Below, in pieces: positions 35,973 through 50,296 of a stretch of DNA of 64,000 nt; the first letter of the stretch is position 1; every line of letters begins with the position of its first letter. The position numbers and the translations under genes were made by a program. Source of the stretch: Apteryx mantelli (lineage: Eukaryota; Chordata; Aves; Apterygiformes; Apterygidae); NCBI RefSeq assembly GCF_036417845.1, contig NC_090020.1, forward strand, positions 43,074,425-43,138,424. The letters are read 5' to 3'. Under the pieces are notes generated by a model that saw only the letters and a list, made by a program, of their open reading frames with translations, was not told where the DNA came from and did no database searches.

Positions 35973-38900
35973 GATGGCATGGGCAGTTTCAGACATGGGC
36001 CTGCTGTTAGGCAAAACAGTTGTTGAAGGAGATTTTGTAGGCTGACTGAACGAAAAAATTCAGTGTTGCTACTCTGGCTCTTTGGAACCTCTCTCAGGTC
36101 AGCAGTATAATAAAGGAAAAGATGAGGTAGCTCTGCACCACTTTGGTGGCACAGTATTTTTCATAGACTTTTCAGACAGCAAAATAATGTCACCATTTAG
36201 TGATTTTGCTCAGTTACTTCATAATTTCAAGCCCAAGAATTAAAATACTGAAGGTCTACTGGTGTCAAGTAATACTTAAGAGTATAGGTCTTTCTGTAAC
36301 GTTTTGGCAATCCTTGTAAGCATTGCTGAATTTGTGGCAGACCATCAGGCTAGAAGTTCATTTCAGTTGCACTCATCAAATGAAAACAAGTGCTGCTTAT
36401 GTTTCTGTCTTTTGTATGAAGAAATTATAGGTTTAGAAATTGCTATTAGGAACAGATTTTATTAGATTATGAAAGTCTGTAGACATTGGAATGTGTATTT
36501 GGGAAAGGTGTTAAAGGATAGATGTACGTTGTACAGAATGATCTCTGATTACTTCTTGTTAGCTTATTAATATTTGGTATGTATCAGAACTGATCTAGGC
36601 ATTGTAAAGTGAAATGGAATTATGGCTGGATATTTTTTCTTTGTAGGATTATGTAGAAGAGGAATGTGAGTTAATTATCAGAGACTTATTTACATGCTGT
36701 ACATGGGAGAGCTGGACTGGCAATTAAAGTGCTGTATATAGAGTTATTTTCTTTCTAATCCCCTCAGATACAGAATTACATGTCTTGGAGCTAGTCACTA
36801 AATATATTGTGTCTTATTTCCAGTTTTTCAAAATTGAAGAAAAAATCTTTTATATAGGGACATGAAGAGATGTAATCATTAGTTACTTGCTCTATATATT
36901 TAGTGGAAAGGCTACAGAGGTATCAATTTTTTTTTTTTGCTTAATAATAATGGTTAATGCTTAAGGAAATGTTTTATTAGAGATGCATTTGATAATTTTC
37001 CCAGTATTACAAATAAAGAGCTTTTTATGTTTTATTTTCTCCATGGGTTTGCTCTTACAGTTTAGCATCACTTGCATTTATGGAGGCTTTAAGGGGGTGT
37101 CACAACTTTCAGAGCTGCTGATTTTTCAAGACTTCCTGGTGAAGTCAGTGGCAATTGACGGTGCACAATACCTTTTGAAAGGCAGGCTGCAGATCTGTAC
37201 TTTTTGCTTAAAACAGAATAGGCAACACAAGTATTTTCTTTAACCAGACCCTGCAACTCTTGCTTATGCATAATTCCCTTGGACCTTTGAATGAATCAGG
37301 GATGAAGGCTATGGAATCAGGCCCTTTGTTGGATCAACTGATAAGGAGAAAACTGGAAGAAAAAAGGGGGGGCGGGATTAGAGTCCATTACCCCCTTCTA
37401 CTGTTTCTTTCAGAAAGACTTTAACAGATGAGTCCCCTGTTGGTCTAACCTAAGCTCTTGCCTGGGTTTGTTAACTGTGGGTGCTGTTCTGAGCGCAGCT
37501 ACCCTGTTCCCAGTTCAGAACTGTCTCAGAACATGGGCAGAACAAGCTTGCCTCTGTCTGTGAGAAATGGTATTCAAAAAGCTCATCTTTATCAGTGGAA
37601 TAAATTCCTAAATCTGGGTCTGACAGGTGGCAGTAAATATGTCACTGACTCATTCCTAACATCTCAACATGAAAACAAAAGAATTCTTCTATTTTTCTGA
37701 GGTCTCTAGAATTACAAAGAGGTACAGTGTGTCAGACTCCACTATTCAAGAACCATAGGTCAGGCTTTCAACATGATGAGATAGGCAAGCTTAAAAGGCA
37801 CTCTGAAGAGATGAAGAATTTTCCTACTCCTGGAAATTCATTTAATAACGTGATTCCAGAAGCTGAAGCATCCAAGAAAATACCCAATGTTACTAGCCTT
37901 GTGATAAAAATTGTAAGAGTTAACAACACTGGCAAATACGAAAACTTTGCTTTAAAGATATAAATACATGTTGCATTAGCTGGCAAGTAATCTTCTGGTG
38001 ATTCTTAAGTTATCTTCAAAAGAACATATTTTTTTTCAGCTGTCACTTAACACAAGAGGTGACTTGATGAATAAAGAAACAAATACTTTTGTTATTGTTC
38101 ACCCATTGTCCGTTATCTCAAAGCAAACAAGGAGACATCCCTATGAGCAAACAATGTGAAACTAATGGTGTGCTTTCAGACTTCAAGAAAACCTTGGTTT
38201 TGGTGATGGATTTCTTGCAAATTAGTTGTTGGATCTAAAATATATTTTAAACAGGTTTATTCGTAGACTAGGGGAGTTGAAGGCCTGGTTACCATAGAAT
38301 CTGTCCTGCAGTTATTAAAGCAGAAGAGCATTGGCATGGTAGAAAAATGTAAGTAGGCATGTGGTACTTTATTTAAATGCAAATAGAAAAGGCATTTAAG
38401 TTTTATGGTTTCTTAGAGAGTGAGCATGTACTTCTGTGAGGAAACTAAGAATAATTTTAAAAATTTAGGAGTGCTAGGGCAGCACGAGAGGGAAATTGGG
38501 AAGAGCTTGATTCTTAGGAAGTAGGTTTTCTAGAGCTTGTGGAGAGTATGAGGAGCAGTGACTTCGCAGTTCAGTTCTTGAACTTTATACAATAAATTTA
38601 GGCTGTCATCAGCAGTCAGATTTCCACTGGAAGAAAGAAGTATCATCTGCAATGAACTCTTTTTTTTAAAAAAAAAAAAGTCTTTAGAGCTTGTATCTGA
38701 TTGTTAACCCTATTTTATTTGAAAGTAGGAACAAAAGCTGTTGAGTCAGGTTTGACCCAGACAAAAATACAAGAAGGGGAGGTCACTCTGAATAGGCTGA
38801 GGGTAGTCCCACAGTCACCAGCACATCTAGCAATGAGCCTGTTGAAAAAGTCTGCTAAAGAGCTGGAAATTGGTCCACTAAATTTACTGCAAGTACATTC

Positions 38901-41900
38901 ACTGGCTGGACATCTGGGTTTGCAGCAGCTCTGTGGCTGCACCAGCTAGGTGCTCTTTTATAACAAAATGAACAATATTCTTAACCCTCCTGTGTACGTA
39001 GGCGCTGGAGTGTAGAAAGAGGAGGGGTGTCAGCACAGCTCAGTGCGCAGAGCTTCTCAAATTAGCTCTCATGTTTTGTGCAGAAGTGTTACAGCTGTGT
39101 TAGTACAGGGCTCTGCCAGGGTTAATAAACCCTGCTTTTGGGGGTCTTGTAATAAACTCCCTTATTTGATGTAGATGCACTGTTGTTTTACCTTACCAGT
39201 ATACATGAAGCTTGCACAAATTTCAGTGGTGGGAATAGTCAGTTTGCTTACTGTTTCTGTGGAATGTTCCAAGGAATAAACTCATTTGCTGGAGTGTTTC
39301 TGGATAGAAAGTGAAAAGGAGGATAAAAAGAGTGAACAGAAATATTTTCTGGTATTTTCCCCCAGGGTTGGTCACAAGTGAATCAGCTAAGGATGTTAGG
39401 GATGAAGATTTTATACCCACTTCTGAAAAAAGGATATAGCATCCAGACGAAGTAGATGTATTAAATTGATACTAAGTTTCTTTGCAGAAAGACCAAATAT
39501 TTGATAATTGTTTTTGATTAAAAAAATCTTTTTCAGTCATATAGAACCTATATCTACTAAAAATGTGTAAAAATTGAAATTTTAGGTTCAGGTAAATTTT
39601 GTGGATTTCATATCAGTGGATCATTTCTAAGAGATTTTATTGCAGCCTGCCACTGTAGTGTATGAACACTTTTCAAATAAAGTCAATTAGTGGGAATTAA
39701 TTTCTTATTGGAATTCACAGTGGTTAGAAGGTATTATTCATCCCATTCTCACATAGCTAATTTGCAGCTCTTTGGAACTCTTTGCTTTAGAGAAATAGCA
39801 ATACTGTAATTTTCATGATTTGAAGGGCGGGAGGGGAGAACCCTTAGACCCTGACTACAGACTCTATACAAGAAAGTTCTCGTTGCCTTTTATAGCTTGC
39901 AAGACCACAGAGAATGGCAGAGCTATACAGCAGTCTCGCACACAACATGTTGAGCCTTTAGAGCAGCCATCGGTTAAGTAAGCTGGATTCAGGGATGCGC
40001 TAGGGCAAGGTGTGTGAAAACTGTCACAGCCAGGAGCTGGCCAGTCTATTCCTGGAAATCAGTAGGACATAAAGCCACATTGTTCACAGCTTCTTTCCCT
40101 TCATTATTTCCTTTGCAGTGGTGTCCTGGGAAGCAATAGTTCAGGACACAACATGGCAGCTTTGTGCCACCATCAGAAGATAAACCCTTTCAGAAAGAGC
40201 CTTCCTGCAGCTCAGCTGTATGGGTTCAGGTCTGGTTACACTTGGAGTTAAAACAAGAACATTGAAGAATCTCAACCAAAAGCCATGTCCTGTGAGCTGG
40301 TAGAAAAAGCACTGGTTGTGCTTTAGCTCAAAAGCAGAAATAGCTCTTTATCATAAAACAAGAATGGACAAGAAAATATTTTTTATATTTTGTTCAACTC
40401 CATTTAATTTTGGAACTTTTTTTTTTCCCATTACTCTTTAGACTTAAAACATAAAATTGCCAGACATCATCAGAAAACTAATTACAGTAGACCTCAGCAT
40501 TTTTGCATGCCTTATGGAATGCAACACCTGCACTCTACAGCATTGAATTCTTCGCTGATATGACTGGAGCCATATTCTAGCAGGGTAAACAGAGACTCCA
40601 GACTTTGCCGACTTGAAACGGTAGGAAGAACTACCCCAGATTAGGCTGTTGTTTGGATTAGCTGTATCCTTATCAGTCTGTTCAGCTACAGTCACTTGAG
40701 AAAAGGTACTTTATTTTGTTTATTCTATGAGCTCTTGTAGATTACAGTTGAAAAACATCTCAAAAAGCTTTTGTCTGAAAGGAGCAAGGGAAACAAACAC
40801 CTTGTGCATGTAGATGTCATGTGGGTAGCTGGCAAAGAATTGGTGGAACTTGCAAATCACCACTGGCAGGATCGAAGTGGGAAACAAGTTCATATGTGAA
40901 GGACCGGGCCACTGTGTGTTAAAGTCCAGCAATCTTACTGCCTCAGCTAAATTATTAAATAACAGGAACAAGAGAGGTGAAATATCCTGTGCTCTTATTT
41001 GAAATGCTTTTGCTGCTTTCATTATTTCCTGTAGTAATGCACAGGATATCCAGCTGATTAGCCATAGCATACTGTGATCTTCACAATGTCCACAGGAACT
41101 TTATAGGATCTTTTGCTGAACCTGCAGAAGAATCTTCTAGAGATTATCAGCAATGCCAAATATTACTCCTACATACAAGTATTTTGAGTACGGCTGAGGA
41201 TGGTCAAAGATGTGGATAGCTAGGATAAAGTTTTACCATTTTTTTTTACCAAACAAATTTTTTTCAGGTCTCTTCTCTTCATTCTATCTTTTATCTTCTT
41301 GTATCTTCCTTTCTCTGTATCTCCTTGTCCTTGTTCCCCAGGACCTACATAGGTAAGACTCATTTGCTACAACCATGCTTTACTTAAAATGCATTGATCC
41401 CTGTGTGAGTGATCTTATTCTGAAGTGGCCTTACATCAGCTTATCTCTGCTTGCTTTAGCAGCTTAGAATGTTTTAAGAATAAACTTCAAATTTACATCT
41501 TTCTTCAACTGTCCTAGCTTTCCTTCAGGGTCCCAGTATTGACAAGCTCCTAATCTTCGCTGCAGTTCAAACAAATGCTTTCCTCCTTTCCAGGATTCCG
41601 ATTTGGAGCCTTCCTTCCTATAATTGCAGCTGCTTTTCATTCTACATCTTGACTATAGAAGTGCCTGCTCCCCCACATTCTACTTTCTTTTTCTTAGTTT
41701 CTGACTCTTTACCTCTCCTTGTCTTTCAGAATGTAGCAACATCTCAGGAGGTCTGATCTTCAGGTTTTTTGATGCATTGTACAGTCAGTTCCTGAGGAAA
41801 GCCTGAATCATCTAAGATTTAGAGTTCCCCAGAAAGCAGAGACCTTTATATATGCTGATCCCCATATTATAGTAATAAAGATACTCTCTTCATAAACAGT

Positions 41901-44900
41901 GGGCCTGGTATTGAGATGAAGCATTACTTATGCAGATGGGAAGAAAATGCAGATTGGGTTCAGGATTTGAACTGGAATTACAGTTCCAGCTGATTCTTAA
42001 TTTTTCCCCAAACAAAAACCACCACTCCAACTCAACCCAAAATTTAATGTTGTCTTGAAGGAAGAGACTTGAGTTCATTTTTCTGTATCACTGAAAATAC
42101 TTTGATCAACATAAATAACCTACTAATACAATCTGAATCATCTCTAGCAGAGCTATTTTGGTAGTTAAATCATTTTAAATAATTGTTGTTCTTGCAACTG
42201 CAGGAACTGTTAGCTATAGTTTGTGCTTGGGATTGAGCATCCTAAGGAACCAGTCATCTGCAGGTCTTTCTACATGGTTAGCTTCAAAAATTGTACTTCT
42301 TTAACCTTTTGTTTAGTCACAGGCATTAACTAATGGCTTGTGTACACAACAGGTGGAAATAGGCACCAAAGGCATCTTCATCCTAAAAGAGTGGGTGCTT
42401 TCCTGTTGGCATCAGTGAGATTGAGTTTAAGCCTTACTTCAAGAGAGAAATACTAGCTCTTGTGGGGTCAGTGGCAAAACTCTCACTGAGTCTGATTTTG
42501 TTCCAAATTCTTGCCAGGCTGTTCAGAATACGTGTGGATTTATCAGGGTATGAAATAGGTTGGGTCCCCTTCATTACTTCCTATCAAAGTGGTGCATGCT
42601 GTCAGCTCTGTGAATTGGTAGCAGACACAGCTCTCTGGTGCAGATCCGTTTCTTCTCTTCTGATCTGGATCAAGGCTGCTTTATCTCCTGGTTTGAAAGC
42701 CAGAATTCTGAGAAAATACTAGTGCAGACATGGCATGTGTGTCTCCAAGAGCAGTATATACTGCTTCTCAGACTGGAAGTCTGTGTAACAGTTAAAACAT
42801 TGTTATATTAACTCTGGTGCATAAATAGTTGGCAATTTGTTCTATTGATTTTAATGATGAACAAAGGTGGAAGTAAAGATAGAGGTCATCCTTTGATTGA
42901 AAATAAACTCTCAAAAAGAAAAAATAGAAATGGAGAACGAGAAAAATGGGAAGGGTCAGATCACCTTCCTTATACCAGGTTCAGTCTGCAAGCGATCATA
43001 TGAGTAGTCCAGTTAGAATCCCTAGTGACAAGGGCTGTTTCGGTACATTAGCAAGGAGTGTAACCAAGATACAGTTGCTCAAGTCCGGCCAAAAAAAATA
43101 ACTAGCACGCTTTCTTGTACTGTTTAAAGGTGCGCCAGTTGCAGCTGGCACTTAGTCAAACCTGTCATCACCTTCACTGCCTTTGAAAGAACATTTTGCT
43201 AAAAGGTGAAGGCATATGCCTTTCCCTTTGCTTCATCTGCACAACTTTTCAGAGTCTTGAAGCAAATAAAAAGGCCATCTAGGTCAAATTAGTCTCCAGT
43301 CACACTGCCATGATTTATGGAAACTCAGATTTATTAGCTTGCTTTAATGTGTTGATTATTCGTTACAAGCAAAGTCAACAAACGTGGGAGCAGAAAGTTT
43401 TGAGAAGGCAGTCTTGTAACTGGTTAACTGAATGTTTTAAAAAGCAAAGAATGAAGTTTGAAACCCATAAGAAAAAAAAAAGTGAAATTAATTTATTCCG
43501 AAAATACCTTGACGTGGGAAATGCCTTGACTTTCACGTCTGTGTTTCTGAAGAAAAAATTCTTTATATTTGAGCTTGTGCATTCTTCTTAGCCATTTATA
43601 AAATGGGCTTTCTGGTTCATTAAACAAAGAGGTAAAATAGCAAATAAGTTGGAATATGAGGGAGAAAGACAATATAAATTATATTTTTTTTTAAGGGAAA
43701 AAGGCCCCCAAAGCTGACTTAGCAAAACATAATGTTATTAAGTACTTCAAAGGCTAAAAATATATGCTTTATAATTAGAACTGTGGAGGTTAGCAGTCTC
43801 TTGAATTATAGTAAAAGGAGCGTTGTACCTCATTTCACTCTCACAGCAGAGGAAATCAGGAATTATACCACTGAAGCCAATACTGTTGTTGAATATGAAT
43901 AAACCTGGTGGAAGTTAGATACAAATCTTTTATTTCAGTTGGAAAATAACGTGGAATTTTCCTGCAGAGCAGAATTTAAACAGCTAGAGCTCATACATAA
44001 TTCCTACTCTTGCTAGAATGGTGTTCTTCACTGGGACTAGCAGAATGCATATTTTTCAGTAAAATGAAGCTTCAAGTACTTTGGTTTGTTCCTCTACAAA
44101 GAGTGCAGTATCGTTGAAAAAATGTCTGCAAGACCCAAGATGATCCTCAGAGCCACTGAGAGCAAGTGTTCAGAAGCACTTTCTGCAATTCTCCAGTGTA
44201 GGATTTGTTGTACATTTTTTAATGTTGTGCCTTTTCTTGATCAAACAGCATTTTACGAAATCTGGCAGAGTGGCATGACTCACTGAAATAAGAGAGTACT
44301 AATTTAGCAGTGGAGATTGCACAAAGCAACAGACATGCAAACTAGGGCATAGTGTAGCTGTGCATGAGAATTCCCATGTGGATAGATCAAACTTCTTTAA
44401 GGCTTACAGAACTTACTTTTTCCTGTCCTAGATATCCAACCATGTGTAAGATACCAGCAAGTGTACTGGAACTACTAGTCTGTGTTTGAACCTGTAATGA
44501 CAATAATGTGTGTTAAGTACTGGCAGACAGCAGTTCTGTGGGTAGATCATCATCATCAGTATATAATAACCCTTTGCTCTGTCCACAGTAATCTTATTTC
44601 TAGCAGTTATTTTTGTTATATTTTTAGTACCCCATCCTGTATTATTCATTCAGAACGTGGATGCAAGGACTGTGGTGTCTGGTTTCACTTCCAACAAGTT
44701 CAGAATTCTTAGACTAAGTTAATTCTTGTTAATGAGTAATTTGCTTGAGCAAGGCAAGCATGTAATTCAAAGTTTCCTCAAGTGCTGCACTTTCTCTCAC
44801 TGCGCTCTGCACCGTCCTCGCACCTCCTGCCCCCCACAATGTGCAAGGGTTCCTAGGGATATTCATCCTCAAGTATGTATGGCACAAATCCAATTGGTTA

Positions 44901-46476
44901 CCTTCAAGCACTTTGTCTTCTTTTAGAAAGTTCCATAAAGAGCTATTGCAGCAAGGGTAAGGGAACCGAATTTTATGTTACTGTCAGTATGGCTTGTTTT
45001 AATTCCCATAGTTTACACCAAAAACTCTGACACTGACTCAACTTTGCTAGTGGAAATTACATTCGCAAAGAGTTTTTGGCCTTGATTTACAGGCAGAGCA
45101 ATAAAGCGTAGCCCAAGGGCTAAGAGAGATTAAAAGTAAGCACTGAAGAGGGAGAAGTGTGCCAACTAGAAAAAGGGGGAATTGCCAGGGAACAATAACA
45201 TTACCGTACACTTGCCCAGCATCCATTATTAGATTATCTTGAAGTGCATTATAAAAATTAATGGGGCCTCATAACTTCCTTGTGAGGCAGGTACTGTGTT
45301 AGGATACTGATTTGCACATGGATAAACAGAGATCTTGTGAAATCCTGGGTTTTGCAGCAATGCCGTAAATACCCTCGGGAAAAGATTTGAAAAGGGGAGC
45401 AAAGACAAGCTAGCACACTGTGGACTGGTAATTATCAGCAAGCCACCCTTGCTATGTTCAGTCTTAGTTCTTAAAGGTTGTTGCCATCCATATCTTGAAA
45501 CAAATTGACTTTGAAGAGGAGGAAAGTAAAGATTCTTAAAAAAAGACAAATTTGAAGCTCAGGTATTTGAGGTGGCTACTAGCTTTCCACTATGAACAGC
45601 CACTCTAGCCCTCTCTCCCTTTCCTGCCCTCCTAATGCTCTGTGTTGTTTCTTTTATTGTTAGTTCAGTGCAGTTTAGATTATTTAGCAGAGAGGTGAAT
45701 TGACGTCATGGCTTAACCACCTCTGCGAGCACAAGGTTTTACTCAGTAGTCTAAAAGGAATTTCCCATCTCTGATTTATTTGACTGTGATTTATTCTTTG
45801 GGGAGAAGCAGCTGGGAATTGGGAAAAATAATACATTTCCCAGTCTCTTAAAATTGCTGCAAGGCTGCCATTTGGCGATGGCTTTATATCTTCTATGTTT
45901 GCCCCTACTGAAGAGCACAACTATTGAGGGGGAAAATGTTCCACTTTTACCTCAGCCTGTAGAGCAGACTTGAACTGCACTGTGACTAAATGCTTGATCA
46001 CTGCATGCCAAAATACTTAGCTTCTAATTGACATGAAAGCTGCTTCTGGCTTGGTATTTAGAATATAACACAGCTTCTAGTACAGGTTTGGCTTCCAGAA
46101 TAAAGCATATTCTTTTCTGTCATGCATGTTAATGCATTGTCCTCCTTCCTTCTCCTAATAGCCCGTGAGATTTGAACTTGGAGTCAGCAAAGTACAGGCT
46201 TTGTGAAGCACAAAAGAACACGAGGTTTTTATCACACCATGCCTGTATAAAAAGCTGTTCAACCATTCAGTTGCTGCTTGCATTGTGCAGCTGTTATTTT
46301 ACTGCTGAGAACATCTTGCTGTCAACAGTGTAGTACCTGAAGGAAACACTGGCACACAGAGCTTTTCAGGAGGAGCTGGGTTTGGGATTTTGCCAGATTC
46401 CTGTGTGGAAATTAGAGGTATTTTCTCTCCCCCTGCCTCCTTTCCCATTCTAAAATCTTTGTAAATAAGTAATTTT

Positions 46477-46740
46477 TTGTCTGCCAGCCGGCATCTGTTC
46501 CCAGATTTTTGCACAATGAGGTCTTCCCAACACGTTGACAGTCAGTGCTTTTTGTCTTTTAAACCCACCTCGCTAAAGCTGACAGTGAGACTGCGCTTGG
46601 CCATGGCCTGCTCGGAGTTTGCAGCGCCACACTGCGCTGAGTGGGTTCCCAGGAGGGCAACTTTCTCGCACAAGGGCCCTTTCTTCCCCAAGCCCACGGT
46701 CAGTGTCTGCTCGGTCTCATCTATTTAAAGTCAGCTGAGC
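46477..46740. promoter_or_regulatory. GC-balanced block, possible regulatory element
   Basis: About 260 bp with higher GC and several retained CpGs, including GCCGGCATC near 46,488, and a CTATTTAAAGTCAGC motif at 46,720-46,734. An 83-codon + frame crosses it but resembles no protein. An enhancer, minor promoter or old exon are all possible. Confidence 0.25.
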
Positions 46741-47668
46741 AGGAATCCCAGTGCTCATGGAGAGGGCGTTTTGTTTGCTTACAAGTTAACAGGAAATTCA
46801 ACTGTTTCTAATTAAATACAAACAACTGTGTGAGGACAGCATGAAGGAACTGTCTTAAACCCACAGAACAGGGGCAATTCAGAGAGAAGCTCAGTCTTAT
46901 TCAGTCTCCAGGGCTAAATTTGGCTCTGAGCTATTGGGGGTACAATTCCCTCTATAGGTCAGGGCTGAAATTCTTCTTAGCAATTAATGCATGTGGCTAT
47001 ATTTTTAGCCTGGTTTCCTAAAGAAACAAGGCTTGTGTGATCATACTGTCTGTGTGCAAGTGGTTGTCAGCTCTCCCCTAATAAATTTTGAATTTTTGAG
47101 CTGACTCTAGACCTGCACTGCAAGCAAAATCATGGTTTCCCAAGTTCCTGCAGATTTCATGCAGCTAGGCAGGCAGGTTAGAGTGTGACTTTACTGAGGC
47201 CTGTAGCGAGGCAAAAGGTGTGGGGGACTCGATCCTTTTAAAGACATCAACATCAAGATACAAATTCCTAGCAAACCAGACCTCACTGGTTCCCCTTCTC
47301 CTGGAACCGCTTGTTTAGTAGTAACATTTCCATATAAATAAATAGAACATTCCTGCTGTATGGTTGTGTGAGGCTGAATTTGGTATGTCATGTTTCACAG
47401 TGCCCGACACATCCTATAACGTAAACTAGCAGACTAGCTAGTGCAGAATATTAATTTCATAAGGTCTGACTTGCTGGCTACACTCCCATTGACTTTATTA
47501 AATTAAATGGCAGTTTTGTCTGCCTACGTTTCTCAATCCAGATCCACAGTTTGCATATTTCGAACAGTCTGAATATATAACAGTGCACAACTCCTGATCT
47601 TTGCCATATGGAATACTAACCTTGTGCAGGAGATGTAACCCCCAATAAAATAAGACAGTATTAGGAAG

Positions 47669-47692
47669 AAAAATGCATGGAAAAATGCATGG
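47669..47692. repeat. Perfect 12-bp tandem duplication
   Basis: AAAAATGCATGG occurs twice head to tail. Confidence 0.9.
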
Positions 47693-47907
47693 AAATTAAT
47701 GAATGACTGAATGGAAGCAACAGCGGCATGTTGCATAACAGCATGGCAGCCCGGTATGCAGTGTACCACTGTCAAATACTTATTGGACATGCTCAGGACT
47801 TAAATGTTCTAACCTTAGATGTTTGTGTTTTGTTTGTTGCTTTTTTTGGTTGGTTGGCTGGGTTTTTGAGAGGAAGAAAGCTGAAGGCACGTTATTTATA
47901 CTTCTAA

Positions 47908-47986
47908 CTAGGATCCAAATTCAACTCCTTTTAAATTCAGTGGGACTCTTTCCATTGACTGTAATGAGAGCTGAACTGAACCCTAG
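47908..47986. repeat. Palindromic sauropsid repeat, imperfect
   Basis: The 79-bp unit begins CTAGGATCCAAATTCA and ends GCTGAACTGAACCCTAG, so its two halves are diverged reverse complements around position 47,947; the middle carries CAGTGGGACTC and CCATTGACTGTAATGAGAG. This matches the 'AATCAGGCCC..TTGACTTCAATGGGAG' type of palindromic repeat common in bird and reptile DNA, probably a small DNA-transposon derivative. Family name not asserted. Confidence 0.55.
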
Positions 47987-49299
47987 TTTTAAAATTAACC
48001 TATTCGTTCCTTCACTTTGGAGTGGTGTAGGAAGCATCTAAAACCCTTGAAAATACAATTTCAAGCTATAAAATCGGGTATTATAGATCCTCTTCTCATT
48101 TGGAATTGATTTGATATCTGAGGCTGCCAAATTCCAGTCTGATACAAATTGGAACAGCTGAGTTAAAATTTTTAAATCAACCCTGAAGTTTACAGATTTA
48201 TAATGGTTTCATGGGAAGAATGTTTTATCTTTGCAGCTGTATGAAAATGGTGGTCCATTTTATTTATGTTTAACTGATTCCTGTGATACAAGTCAGGTAC
48301 ATGGTATGTTGGTCTTTCTGTATACGTTCCTACTTCCTCATATTTCTTCCAGTTCTCTTCCCACCGTGTGCTTCTCCTCAAACTCATATTTCTGTCTTCC
48401 TCATCTTGCTCTTCTTCCATTCCACCTTGAGACTTGGAAGTCTTTTCCTCTCCGTATGGGCCATTTGTCGGTCCTCTCCTGTGCAGCTGCTGTCTGAGGT
48501 GTACGATAGTGCTCTGTGGGAAGACATTTTCTATGCTTTTATAACAAGTCCATGTGCTGCAGGCAACAGACACAATTACTATATAAATCACAGCCACACA
48601 TGAATACACAGGGAGCTGGGCCCAGACTCCAGTTCCTTCATCTCTAAAAACATAAGGCCAGTTCTGATGCTTAGGCAGAATTCCCTTGGCTCAGTAAGTC
48701 TCCAGCTTTTTTTAATTCCAGTCTTGTAAGAATGAAGTGGTTGTTTTGTGGACCACCTGCCTTCCTAGTCATGATCTAAAGGCTACTTCTCCTTTCATAT
48801 ATGATCAGAATGCATCCCTGAGGCAACTACAGTTGCTGACATGGAAAAGTGCATTCAAGGAAGTATTTAATGTATTTTAGCTGTTCTTTATTTGATTTAG
48901 CAGCTAATAAAAAAGGGCATGCCAATGGCATGTGACCAGAGAGATACCAGCAGAAGCAATAGGGGAGTGTCTTTTGGTCCAGTCGCAACCTACAGGACAC
49001 AAACTGTGTTAGTATACAGCCATAGTACTGGGACCTGTAGTCTTCCTGGGAGCCAGCTGCTGAGAGGAGAGCATCATTGCCTCATTGATATACAGTGTCA
49101 GTCAGTACACAGAGAACTTCCTTCCCTGTGTCGCTCCCTCTCCTTTATTCATTTCTGTAAAATTAAAAAGTTGGTAAGTTAGTAAAGGAGCAAAGTAACA
49201 CACATCTATGAGAGCCAATTTCCAACCATACACTCCAAATGAAAATGCTTAAAATGTGTAACGGTAGCTTTAATGATGTGTTTTCTCACTCTTTCAATT

Positions 49300-49745
49300 C
49301 CTTGTATCCAGCTGATGTCCTTCTCTTATTTCCCTTTTCTTATTGAATCTCCTATGAATCTTTTCCCTTTCTCCTTCCCTTGCCCATAATTCCCTTTCTT
49401 CATTTGTAAAGACTCCTTTATATATATCTGCATCTGTCCTTCTGCCTCACATTCTTTTTCCAGCTATTTTCATTTTGAAATGTCCTACTTGTTCTTTATA
49501 TTCTTCCCTCCATCTCCCCCTCATGTTGCCAGTCATTTCTCACCCTCCATGCCCAGATGCCACCAAAGCTCTCCCTCCCTAGCCTGTTTCACCTCTCTGA
49601 ACCTCCAGCTTCCCCATTTGAGTGTTCTTCGTTCTCTGCTTCCCTTTCCAAGTTTCTGTACCCCAACCTATTCCCTTTTTTCCACTCCAGTCTTGCTTTT
49701 TTTCACTTCTTTTCCAGATTCTTCTCTCCATCGTTTTTGAATGTA
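49300..49745 (+). repeat. Pyrimidine-rich strand-asymmetric tract
   Basis: More than 400 bp of C/T-dominated + strand (CCTTCCCTT, CCCTCCATCTCCCCC, TTCTCTCCATC). Overlapping 86- and 104-codon frames rich in Ser, Pro, Leu and Phe are products of this bias, not proteins. Confidence 0.5.
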
Positions 49746-50214
49746 CCTGTACCTTCAGATGCCTTCTCTTTTGTTGTGGGAAATAATTGCATAAATCTGA
49801 CAGTAGATTTCATCTCAAGTATAAAGTTTGTTTTGGAGGTTGTGATGATTTGTGTCTCCATTCTGCATTAGATTCACTCCTAGTGTTTGGATATTGTTTC
49901 TTCCATTGATGGACATTACTGGAGCACTGTTGCGTTGAAAGCATGGTAGTATGAAAACCGAATAAGCCAGCAACTATATAACAATGGTGTGTGGAGGAAA
50001 GAAACAGCTGGCATCAGCACAAAGGATTATTGGAACTTGTAATACTATGTCATCTTTCTACATCTTCAGATATGCTCAGGTATATTGATAGCTCTTCTTT
50101 GTCACTCTTTGCAGTTGTTTCCGTAAAGTCTAACAGGAGCATTTCATTAATTTCATCTCACTGTGTCTACCACTTGAGACTGTACTGGCTTCTGTGTATA
50201 CCTTAATGCCTACT

Positions 50215-50296
50215 TCTGCAACTGCTCCCCATAGTGAAGTCAATGGGATTTCTGCATGCAGAATGACTGCCAAATTTCACCACTTTTGATTATGTA
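50215..50296. repeat. Old sauropsid repeat fragment
   Basis: CCCATAGTGAAGTCAATGGG near 50,228-50,247 is a diverged copy of the 'TGAAGTCAATGGGA' repeat. It directly abuts the MIR/L2-type fragment that follows. Confidence 0.45.

Larger units (their letters stand above)
33200..47900. other. AT-rich noncoding DNA
   Basis: No protein-coding gene is supported. The stretch contains one CR1 fragment, an A-rich direct repeat near 35,668-35,700, a T8/A12 foldback near 38,660, and many chance open frames of 60-116 codons. An 11-bp inverted repeat (ATATCCTGTGC at 40,982 and its complement at 41,039) lies inside one of them. Intron and intergenic DNA cannot be told apart here. Confidence 0.5.

Noticed and set aside
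40720-41070. 116-codon minus-strand frame, hydrophobic and Leu/Phe-rich
   Set aside because: I considered a transposon or membrane protein fragment, but saw no motif; an 11-bp inverted repeat inside it is too short to matter.
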